A stretch of 64,000 bases of DNA from Bacillota bacterium (GTDB lineage Bacteria; Bacillota; Clostridia; Lachnospirales; Lachnospiraceae): contig JAEWQV010000013.1 of NCBI GenBank assembly GCA_023399055.1, positions 1-64,000 on the forward strand, read 5' to 3'. Each line of letters opens with the position of its first letter. Position 1 is the first letter of the stretch. Positions 34,478 to 41,973 of this stretch are shown here, piece by piece. The notes under the pieces were generated by a model. The model saw only the letters and a list, made by a program, of their open reading frames with translations. It made no database searches and had not been told where the DNA came from. A program made the translations under genes and the position numbers.

Positions 34478-36811
34478 TTATTTCTTTTTTGCTGTAACTG
34501 TATATAAATCTTTTTTCGCATCATAGGTTAAGGTAACAGTTACATCGGGATCCTTCATATAAGGAATAATCGGTTTTATCTTCTTATCAGCCATACGGAA
34601 GGTTTGCTTGTATCCATCTGTCCAGACGAAATTCTCTAATAAAAATCCTCTCAGTTCTTCCTGTGATTTGATGTTGAACTTGTCAACATTAGTATAAACC
34701 GTGGGATCAGGGATACCCGTTATTGGAACATGAGTTTTCATAAAGGTATATTTATCTACCAGGAAATAAGTGTATTTTACCTTTCCATTGTCTGCATCAT
34801 CCCAAGTAGTATCTATAAACATCCATTTACCATTTATGTATACCGAATTCCAGGCATGTTGCATCAAATAGTTTGATTCATATTTAGCTGGAATATTTGC
34901 TCTTAAGCACAAATACTTAAAAAACATGGCGTAATCTCCACATACTCCTTTTTTAGCATCAATGGATTTAATCAAGTTTTCTATACTTTCTTCATTCCTA
35001 TATCCGAAGTCATAGGTTATATTCAGAACCACATAGTCATGAATGGCTTTAATCTTTTCTTTGTCACTCATTCCTTTTTTAATTATTTTGGCCAGTATCG
35101 TGTCCAGCTTCGTATTGAGCTTTTTAAAACGACTGTCTATTTGCATACTCATATTTACTTTATCCGTACTTTTCAATACCTTCGGTTCAAGGTTGTAGGC
35201 AATATCTTTTCCATACAATCCATCTTCAAAATTCACAAATGTTACACCTTTTTTCATTGTAAATTTAATTCCATTCTTTGAAGTATACAGTTCAATCAGC
35301 ATACCGCCGGTATCTACTCTGGTATAATTACCAGTTAATTTGATTTTATCTAGTAATGTATTATCTAAATAATCCTCAATATATGGCTTTATATCCTTCT
35401 TATTATCAAACACAATATGAATTGTATTCTTACCAACTATAACTTTTGAGGCATCAGAAAAATAAATTGGAATATTATATCCCCTTATGTTTTCATATCT
35501 AAGTACAAATTGATCTACAATGGCCTCTTCCTTTGTATATTTGCTCTGTGGCTCAAATCTATCAATTCTAGTATTCATACCAGACATTATACAAGTTCCT
35601 ACAATTGAATAATCATCAATAGAAATTTTATTGTAATCTAAAATAGGCATAGAAGTCGAGATTCCACCTAGCACACTGGTTGCTGCACTCATCAATTTTC
35701 TAGCTGCTTCTATTCTTGTCAAAGACTTATTTAAATTACTCTCATCATCAATCATACCATAAATAAAAGCATTTTTAATGTAATCGGGACTATCAGAACT
35801 AATTGCATTGCCCTCAATAACAATTTTTTCATTCAACTCTACGTTCTCAAAATATAATTTAGCCAGTTCATCCAGTGTTATAGCATTCTTAAATCCATAA
35901 GAAAATGTCTTGGAAAGTTCTCCATCTATTAAACTCTCTGTAATATCCTCTTTGCGACTACCAGTTGGTTCGTCCTTGGGGTATTCATAAAACTCTATTA
36001 GTTTTTCTCTTTCCCTATAGTAGCGAACCCAGTATAAACCGGATTCAATACTCTCTATCAGCTCTTCCACTGTATCCGTCCCATCATAACTATCCCATTC
36101 CGGTGCGTAAATATCCTTATGAAGATCTGCTAACGCTCTTGCTGCTTCAATTTTTGACAAGTCATATTCAATAAATAGCTTTTCAACTTCACCTGGTAAT
36201 TTCTCAAGTACCTTCTTACCAACCTTATTGCCTTTTTGAATGGATTGATTTAAATATCTAGTAATCTTGTCCTTGACTTTCAGTGTAGCAGGATCTACCT
36301 GGTCTTTTTCTTTCCCCATTCTGGCAAAATTGCCTACTACGCCTTTAAAATTGTATAAATCATATTCTTCATCCCAGGATATATACAAACTAACAATTTT
36401 TCCATCAAAGTCCCAGCCATAGCTACTGTCCTTAGCAAAAAACAGCAGCTCATTAATGTGATCCTCAATTATTTTATATTCTTGTGCAGACAATCCACCC
36501 AATCTTTCTTCAATAATCTCTATTTCAACTTTCATAGTATTCAATTCTTTTGCTGCAGCCGCCTTCATTTGTGCAGAAGTGATTTTTTTTGTTGGCCAAG
36601 GATCACTTTTCTGACTAGAATCCGTTATAATCTCCATATATTCCGGACGAATTACTTCGTCTTTTTCATACTTTGCAAATATCTTCTCCAATTTAGCAAA
36701 CATGCTATCCAATGCCTTATTGTTTGAAAAATAGGATGCAGCAGATACTGACGAATAACTGATACACAGAGTAACAAAAACTGCAAAAACCATAGTTAAG
36801 AACTTCTTCAT
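34478..36811 (-). CDS. Large secreted transglutaminase-like protein
   Basis: A 777-residue protein. A signal peptide (MKKFLTMVFAVFVTLCISYS, cleavage near VSA-ASY, about residue 25) precedes a long helical N-terminal region, SLH-like segments (TFSYGFKNAITLDELAKLYFEN about 300; IYGMIDDESNLNKSLTRIEAARKLM about 355), and a transglutaminase-like domain (about 580-690) with an intact triad: Cys624 in GVCGDYA, His652 in QHAWNSVYI and Asp667 in FIDTTWDD. Bacterial members act as cysteine proteases or crosslinking enzymes at the surface. The SLH-like parts suggest attachment to the wall. It stands alone. Confidence 0.85.
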   Translation of the reverse strand: MKKFLTMVFAVFVTLCISYSSVSAASYFSNNKALDSMFAKLEKIFAKYEKDEVIRPEYMEIITDSSQKSDPWPTKKITSAQMKAAAAKELNTMKVEIEIIEERLGGLSAQEYKIIEDHINELLFFAKDSSYGWDFDGKIVSLYISWDEEYDLYNFKGVVGNFARMGKEKDQVDPATLKVKDKITRYLNQSIQKGNKVGKKVLEKLPGEVEKLFIEYDLSKIEAARALADLHKDIYAPEWDSYDGTDTVEELIESIESGLYWVRYYREREKLIEFYEYPKDEPTGSRKEDITESLIDGELSKTFSYGFKNAITLDELAKLYFENVELNEKIVIEGNAISSDSPDYIKNAFIYGMIDDESNLNKSLTRIEAARKLMSAATSVLGGISTSMPILDYNKISIDDYSIVGTCIMSGMNTRIDRFEPQSKYTKEEAIVDQFVLRYENIRGYNIPIYFSDASKVIVGKNTIHIVFDNKKDIKPYIEDYLDNTLLDKIKLTGNYTRVDTGGMLIELYTSKNGIKFTMKKGVTFVNFEDGLYGKDIAYNLEPKVLKSTDKVNMSMQIDSRFKKLNTKLDTILAKIIKKGMSDKEKIKAIHDYVVLNITYDFGYRNEESIENLIKSIDAKKGVCGDYAMFFKYLCLRANIPAKYESNYLMQHAWNSVYINGKWMFIDTTWDDADNGKVKYTYFLVDKYTFMKTHVPITGIPDPTVYTNVDKFNIKSQEELRGFLLENFVWTDGYKQTFRMADKKIKPIIPYMKDPDVTVTLTYDAKKDLYTVTAKKK

Positions 36812-36994
36812 AACACTTTCTTCCCCCCGATTAACGTATTTAATGTCATTTCCATATTAGCCATATTTTTCTATTATATTATACGACTTTACAGTATTCA
36901 ACATTATTCTACTCTTTGATATGTGTATAGTACATTTATCCTATACCGGATGATTTCCTGCATTTTAGTATTATCGAAATAACAAGATAATAAC

Positions 36995-37033
36995 ATAATA
37001 TCGGGAGACCTTTGCAGGCACTCCCGATATTAT
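36995..37033. terminator. Hairpin after the small secreted protein gene
   Basis: ATAATATCGGGAG and CTCCCGATATTAT, perfect 13-base arms with a 13-base loop. Between 37034 and 37160, and between 36838 and 36994, I see nothing else. Confidence 0.7.
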
Positions 37034-37160
37034 TTCCCCAGTATACGAAACATGTAGCCAACTAGTAGCTCCATAGATATTTGTAATTCAAATAATTATT
37101 TATAACAGTTATAACTATATTAAAAATACTCCCCTCAATGATACACTGCAATCCAGTAGA

Positions 37161-37598
37161 TTAATAAGTTCCTTCCACTGAACTACTTACTGCTTCAGTT
37201 ACTCCATTTCTAGTAACATTTGCACTAACACTTAATCGGTATGTATATCCGGAGGATACAGAGTCCGTACCTGAAAAGGATAATGTGCTGCTACTTGAAG
37301 TCTGTCCCCAAGCATTTTCAAAAACCCAAGTCGACCCAACTTTACGTTCCAATTTAAAAGTTGCATTTATAGCGGTAGTACCGGATAAAGCTTTGATTGT
37401 TCCAGAGCAATAGGCTACTCCACTGCTGAAGTATAAATTAAGGGCTATATCATTCACATTCGCCCATTGTGGAGTAATTATCCCCCCATCAATTATAACT
37501 TGAGATACTTCTGTCTGTTCTTGCGCCTGAACTGAAACACCTTGAAACATCAAAAGTATTCCCCCCAGTAAAAGTGCCATCATCTTTTTTAATTTCAT
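37161..37598 (-). CDS. Small secreted protein of unknown function
   Basis: A 145-residue protein with a clear signal peptide (MKLKKMMALLLGGILLMFQG, cut near VQA-QEQ, about residue 26). The rest is predicted beta-rich and Ser/Thr-rich: WANVNDIALNLYFSSGVAYCSGTIKAL, then ATFKLERKVGSTWVFENAW and YRLSVSANVTRNG. It looks like one immunoglobulin- or fibronectin-like domain and has no anchor motif. The start at 37598 has AAGGG about 10 bases upstream; a 12-residue longer frame is rejected. It lies downstream of an ECF sigma/anti-sigma pair on the same strand and may be a regulon member. Confidence 0.75.
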   Translation of the reverse strand: MKLKKMMALLLGGILLMFQGVSVQAQEQTEVSQVIIDGGIITPQWANVNDIALNLYFSSGVAYCSGTIKALSGTTAINATFKLERKVGSTWVFENAWGQTSSSSTLSFSGTDSVSSGYTYRLSVSANVTRNGVTEAVSSSVEGTY

Positions 37599-37721
37599 TG
37601 GAACACACCCTTTCAGTTTTCGTAAGGTTATCAACCTTCACTTTAATAACGTTTGAAAAAATGTTTTCCCTACAATAAATTTTAAAATATTTTATAAAAT
37701 TATATAAATATTTAAAATTCG

Positions 37722-38396
37722 TCATTTTACCCTAATTGATTCAACGATTTTAATTAATTCTTCCACCTGTAATTGACTCCATAAACTAAAAGTGTACCCA
37801 TTCATAGTCCATATAATTCCATTTTCATAATCATCATCAGTCGCTTTAGCAATATATCCTGATGTCCCATTAATCATTGTACTCTCAATTTCGTGATTTT
37901 CATTATCTATGGATATACTTGAGTTAACTCCGTCTGGCTGATAGGAAAAATAAATGAATTGATCTTGCCCGTTAACATATTCAATATTTGTTATCAAACC
38001 AAATTTATCAATCTTATATTCTTGATAACCAAAGGGCAGGTATTCAAATTGCCATTCCTTCTCATCACTCATATTAGAGGACTTATTACTTTGGAAGATG
38101 ATTGAAGTAAACTTATCACGCCATTCAATGACTATTGATTTAACTGCTGCTCGAACTTCAGGATTAATGAGCAGCAAACTAAACACAACAGCAAATGTCA
38201 AGATAAACATTGCCGCAATTTGCTTACTATAAAATAAAACTTTGGTGAATAATTCTCTTCGCCTTTCTTTTGCAAATAACTTATTCATCCTGATTTCGAA
38301 CTCAGGAGAGAAAGACAGTGTCTCCATCAGCTTATCATTTGTAGGAATCGAATCAATTTCTTCATTATAATCGTCTATGATTGCTTGGCGAAACAT
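37722..38396 (-). CDS. DUF4367 anti-sigma-factor-like membrane protein
   Basis: From this ATG the protein has 224 residues: a cytoplasmic part (about 1-55, MNKLFAKERRRELFTK), one membrane helix (about 57-78) and an outside DUF4367 domain (about 110-224, FEYLPFGYQEY...IWTMNGYTFSLWS). In the same frame 13 more codons upstream read NTKQFDDSIFEA, which is the usual family N-terminus, but no ATG, GTG or TTG opens it. An ATA at 38435-38433 stands 5-6 bases after AAGGGGTGAG. The start may therefore be ATA at 38435, or the gene may have lost its start codon. It directly follows an ECF sigma gene and should hold that sigma factor at the membrane. Confidence 0.85.
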   Translation of the reverse strand: MFRQAIIDDYNEEIDSIPTNDKLMETLSFSPEFEIRMNKLFAKERRRELFTKVLFYSKQIAAMFILTFAVVFSLLLINPEVRAAVKSIVIEWRDKFTSIIFQSNKSSNMSDEKEWQFEYLPFGYQEYKIDKFGLITNIEYVNGQDQFIYFSYQPDGVNSSISIDNENHEIESTMINGTSGYIAKATDDDYENGIIWTMNGYTFSLWSQLQVEELIKIVESIRVK

Positions 38397-38451
38397 CGCC
38401 TCAAATATGGAGTCATCAAACTGCTTCGTATTTATTCGTTCTCACCCCTTT

Positions 38452-38961
38452 TTAGTTTTTCTTAATATTCTCTTTGTCTACAAGTTTTCTTACTTTTTCT
38501 TTCGCGCGTAGTAATCTAGTGTCAACATGTTTTGGAGTCATATTTAGCTTCTCACCAATTTCTTTATATGACATTCCAAGAGCATACTTCATTATCAATA
38601 CCTGTCTGCTAATCTCATCAATGTTCTCAAGATGTTTACGAATTGCTGCATATTCCGAGGAGAAAATAACCTGCTCATCCACTGGTTTTGCTTCAGACTC
38701 CAGATATATTTCCATATCCTCAATCGGAATATTTGAATAAGGTTTTTCTTTTCTTATAAGGTCAATGCATTTGTTCCTTACTATAATAACGGATGAAAAG
38801 CGAAAATCCCTACTGCTTAAATTGAAATATTTTTCCTTTTCCTTAATTATGGAAATAAAAGTGTTATGTACTGCATCTTCTGCCATAGTTTGATTATAGT
38901 TTGTAATTTTTAAAGCATAATTAAGAAGAGCATGTTTGTGCTCTTCGTAAATTTGAGTCAT
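38452..38961 (-). CDS. ECF-type RNA polymerase sigma factor
   Basis: A 169-residue sigma-70 family protein: region 2 about 5-75 (LLNYALKITNYNQTMAEDAVHNTFISII) and region 4 about 108-160 (LENIDEISRQVLIMKYALGMSYKEIGEKLNMTPKHVDTRLLRAKEKV). Short, with no region 3. The ribosome binding site is weak. It is followed after 16 bases by the DUF4367 anti-sigma gene, the usual membrane-linked arrangement, so an envelope signal probably releases it. Confidence 0.9.
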   Translation of the reverse strand: MTQIYEEHKHALLNYALKITNYNQTMAEDAVHNTFISIIKEKEKYFNLSSRDFRFSSVIIVRNKCIDLIRKEKPYSNIPIEDMEIYLESEAKPVDEQVIFSSEYAAIRKHLENIDEISRQVLIMKYALGMSYKEIGEKLNMTPKHVDTRLLRAKEKVRKLVDKENIKKN

Positions 38962-39066
38962 CTTATCTCTTTCTTGCTCGGTCTCTAGTATACTTAAATA
39001 TAATGATAACAGGTTAACTCCACCCTTCCGGTATATTCATCTTACAATTAGGTATTACTTTTTTCT

Positions 39067-39312
39067 TCAAATAGTGGCTGTCAAAAATGGACGCATACCG
39101 ATACTGTAATAAAACTGCTGTGAAGATCCAACATAAACGATCTTTGCACCCATATCTTTGGTCCGGCGAATTCCTTCTAATACTGCTGCCTTCCCTAGTC
39201 CCATTTTTCTATAAGCTGGATCTGTAGCTACCGGTTCTATTACAGCATACCCTGCTTCTGGGTCATACCACATACCACAGTACGAAGCAAAATTCCCATC
39301 CGGATACCTCAT
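39067..39312 (-). pseudogene. GNAT acetyltransferase, 5'-truncated remnant
   Basis: About 80 residues of the C-terminal half of a GNAT protein remain: DGNFASYCGMWYDPEAGYAV, then VATDPAYRKMGLGKAAVLEGI with the acetyl-CoA loop, and YVGSSQQFYYSIGMRP. The N-terminal third is missing. Homology stops exactly where an 85-bp tandem repeat begins (about 39304), and the ATG that opens the present frame lies inside that repeat. Confidence 0.75.
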
Positions 39313-39497
39313 TCCGCTTTCATTCTACCATGAACAAACCCCGTTCATGGTCTTGTTACTCCAATCGGTATTTGCAAGCAAGCTTGCAATACCTCATTCC
39401 GCTTTCATTATACCATGAACAAACCCCCGTTCATGGTCTTGTTACTCCAATCGGTATTTGCAAGCAAGCTTGCAATACCTCATTCCGCTTTCATTAT
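39304..39497. repeat. 85-bp tandem repeat, 2.3 units, of a dispersed hairpin family
   Basis: Units start at 39304, 39389 and 39475 (period 85-86), nearly identical. Each carries two hairpins: CCATGAAC/GTTCATGG, and GGTATTTGCAAG/CTTGCAATACC around a CAAG loop. A partial inverted copy sits at 28938-28990. The rest of the gap up to 39682 holds nothing recognisable. Confidence 0.92.
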
Positions 39498-39682
39498 ATC
39501 AATAATAACGATAAAACGATATTCCTATTTTGTTTTAAATTATTTTATATTGTTAATTCCATTATTCATTAATTGTTTATAACTTCTTCTACCTTTATAG
39601 TAATTTTGCACATTATTGAGTAATTAGCTAACGATACTTTCTAGAGATCTTTTTCTCAATAATTAAAAAAGATGGTAAAAAC

Positions 39683-39890
39683 ATGAAAGCATTGACTTAT
39701 GGTGGGATATAGCGAACTATTTGGAGGATATGATGGGGGACAAGCTGAGTTTCTTAGAGTACCATATGGAAATCTCGGACCGAGGGCAGTACCCGAAGAA
39801 TTAACAGATGAACAGGTATTATTCTTAACCGATATTCTTCCTACTTCATATTTGGGTACCTTAGTTAATGGTGGAGTTAAATTATCATAA
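39683..39890 (+). pseudogene. Zinc-type alcohol/formaldehyde dehydrogenase remnant
   Basis: The first codons read MKALTYGG, a typical dehydrogenase start, but run into a stop. In another frame the DNA resumes with GYSELFGGYDGGQAEFLRVP, YGNLGPRAVPEELTDEQVLF and LTDILPTSYLG, which correspond to the catalytic domain about 100 residues later. After that it breaks into GTLVNGGVKLS and stops, without the NAD-binding domain. This is an internally deleted and 3'-truncated gene. Confidence 0.75.
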
Positions 39891-39957
39891 AACAACGAAT
39901 TCTTTTATAAAAATTTTGTAGCATTTTCAATAAAGACCTACATTCTGTTTTATGGCA

Positions 39958-39990
39958 ACTGGAGCTGCAGTTATATTCTGCAGCTCCAGT
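39958..39990. terminator. Strong GC-rich hairpin
   Basis: ACTGGAGCTGCAG and CTGCAGCTCCAGT, perfect 13-base arms with a 7-base loop, 10 bases past the stop of the convergent phosphotransferase gene. T-rich DNA follows on neither side strongly. Confidence 0.6.
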
Positions 39991-40000
39991 ATGTCTACAA

Positions 40001-40981
40001 CTATATTTGAAACCCTTTCAGCTCATTTATAATTCCCTCCAGATTATTCATTGCCCAGGAAGGATCATTATTATCTCTCAATCGGCATTCGGTTGCAGCC
40101 ATTACATGGTCTACACCACGATAAAGTATTCTTCTTAGTTCCCGATGCTCTGAGCAGAATAGTTTACCATACCCTTCCCAATAAGCAGGATGCACATTTA
40201 TAAAGGTATGAATCCATTCCGATATTTCATCCCCCCAATAAGCGCGCTCTGAATCTAAAATCCCGCATACATGCCACTTACCATTTTCCTTATGTATCAG
40301 TATGTTCTTTTCCCATAGATCTCCATGAATTAATCGAGGCTTGTCCACTATATTAAGTATATCAACATAATTTTTAAATAACTCAATAAATTTATCTACT
40401 GATGAATACTCATATCCACTTTCCGACATATCATTTCTCATCCCCAATAGATATTCCATAAGATACTCACTCCAGGTATCGAATTGCTTTGCCGGACTTG
40501 GCGGTCCGAACTGTTCACCGGTTATGCTGCTGATTTGCTTTGCAATCTCCCCTATCTCATACCATATTCGGCTATTTTCCTCTTCTGAAAGGGTATCTTT
40601 CATACCTTCCCAATTAATTCCCTCTAGAAAAGTTTGCACAACATAGTCACGTTCGCAGATTCGTCTTGTAAAATCCGCAAAAACCGTTTTAGGAAAGAAA
40701 TCACCCATGGGCATAAAATAAGGCTGGATGTTATATTCCCTGTGCATAAAAGCACGCTCATATAAACTCATACGTACACTGCTGTGTGGAGATACCCGTA
40801 AAATGAATTTCTCATCCGAGGTATATACCACAAAGGTATTGTTAAAGAATCCTCCAGCAATTTCTCGTACTTCAGTTACTGTTTTTCCCGTAAAAGCAGT
40901 ATTGCACATGGCACAAAGCTGCTCTCTGGTAACTGCTTTTTGTAACCTGTCTTCCTCTGTATGTAATAGTGTAATTTTCAT
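40001..40981 (-). CDS. Aminoglycoside phosphotransferase (APH)-family kinase
   Basis: A 326-residue protein-kinase-like enzyme. The N-lobe has GGFFNNTFVVYTSDEKFILRV with the ATP-site Lys; the catalytic Brenner motif HGDLWEKNIL lies near residue 220 and the metal-binding LDSERAYWGDE near 242. It phosphorylates a small molecule hydroxyl; the family spans aminoglycosides, macrolides, choline and homoserine, so resistance should not be assumed. GGAGG precedes the ATG. Flanked by remnants rather than an operon. Confidence 0.85.
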   Translation of the reverse strand: MKITLLHTEEDRLQKAVTREQLCAMCNTAFTGKTVTEVREIAGGFFNNTFVVYTSDEKFILRVSPHSSVRMSLYERAFMHREYNIQPYFMPMGDFFPKTVFADFTRRICERDYVVQTFLEGINWEGMKDTLSEEENSRIWYEIGEIAKQISSITGEQFGPPSPAKQFDTWSEYLMEYLLGMRNDMSESGYEYSSVDKFIELFKNYVDILNIVDKPRLIHGDLWEKNILIHKENGKWHVCGILDSERAYWGDEISEWIHTFINVHPAYWEGYGKLFCSEHRELRRILYRGVDHVMAATECRLRDNNDPSWAMNNLEGIINELKGFQI

Positions 40982-41264
40982 TCGTACCTCCTATTAAAAA
41001 TTAATAAATAACACTTTAAATTACATCATTCCTACCTACTTTTGACAATGTCATATATTATATATCATTTGGTTAAACTTAGTATAAATCATTCCAATCA
41101 TATATCCCAGCCAACACTACTAATTTGCCAAATCTTCAAATATCATTCGCTTATTTTATAATAAGAATGATTCCTATTTACTAACTAAATATATTAGTAT
41201 ACTATTAATATTACATATACTTCACATAATAAGTAGAAAGTCTTTTATTGTGTAAATCCATAAT

Positions 41265-41277
41265 TAACATAATGTTA
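41265..41277. promoter_or_regulatory. TAACAT-A-ATGTTA dyad
   Basis: A perfect 13-base palindrome about 83 bases before the YdeI-like gene, with a further TAACAT half-site at 41296. The remainder of 40982-41359 is AT-rich and without a gene. A regulator-binding role is a guess. Confidence 0.3.
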
Positions 41278-41359
41278 CGTTTCATAAATCTCTTGTAACA
41301 TAGAATAAGGTACTAACGCTTCTATATTACAAGGTTGATGACTGAAAGGAGTATGTCCT

Positions 41360-41878
41360 ATGATCATAAATTTTGAAGCAACTATTACTAATATAAATTC
41401 CTACACTATCATAAAAATACCTTTGAGCTCCAGTGAAAAACTGCTTTCCCGCGGAATGGTTATGATTCAAGGTACTCTAAACGAAATACCTTTTATCGCA
41501 CCTTTAGAACCAGATGGAAAGGGTAGTCATTGGTTGGAATTAAGCGATAACCTAGTCGATAAAGTAGGTGCGAAAGTTGGGCAAACTGTAACCTTATCCA
41601 TAGAACCAGTTGCCAAATGGCCGGAGCCTGAGATACCAGCAGATATCATGGATGCCATTGTCCGCTCTGATCTCATTAACCAATGGAATACAATAACCAC
41701 AAAAGCACATTGGGAATGGCTTCGATGGATACGATCCACCAAAAATCCTGCCACTCGGGAAAAAAGAATAAACGTGGCATGTTTAAAGATGCAAAAAGGT
41801 GAAAAAAGGCCCTGCTGTTTTGATGCAACTCGTTGTACTGTACAAGAGGTATCGAAAACTGGTGTACTAATTGATTAA
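41360..41878 (+). CDS. DUF1905/YdeI (OmdA-like) protein
   Basis: A 172-residue protein with a beta-barrel DUF1905 domain (about 3-92: NFEATITNINSYTIIKIPL, GTLNEIPFIAPLEPDG, GAKVGQTVTLSIEP) and a C-terminal YdeI/OmdA motif (about 112-150: TTKAHWEWLRWIRSTKNPATREKRI). The family is linked to bacteriocin protection or membrane stress in annotations, with no firm mechanism. AAAGGAG precedes the ATG. Confidence 0.82.
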   Translation: MIINFEATITNINSYTIIKIPLSSSEKLLSRGMVMIQGTLNEIPFIAPLEPDGKGSHWLELSDNLVDKVGAKVGQTVTLSIEPVAKWPEPEIPADIMDAIVRSDLINQWNTITTKAHWEWLRWIRSTKNPATREKRINVACLKMQKGEKRPCCFDATRCTVQEVSKTGVLID

Positions 41879-41908
41879 AGCTGCTATGGAATATATTTAT
41901 AATATAAA

Positions 41909-41936
41909 AAGGAGGGAAATTGACTTCCCTCCTTAT
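41909..41936. terminator. Terminator between convergent genes
   Basis: AAGGAGGGAA and TTCCCTCCTT perfect arms with a 6-base loop. The minus side continues into TTTTATATT, serving the chemoreceptor or the YdeI-like gene. Confidence 0.7.
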
Positions 41937-41973
41937 AACACATCCTTATACCAATACTATTACTTAGCAGAGC

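Noticed and set aside
39330..39572. 80-codon frame across the 85-bp repeats
   Set aside because: It is the repeat read twice (its peptide repeats itself) and has no start signals.
40001..40981. Calling the APH-family kinase an aminoglycoside resistance gene
   Set aside because: Only the shared kinase motifs HGD and the DSE metal site are visible; the family includes many metabolic kinases.
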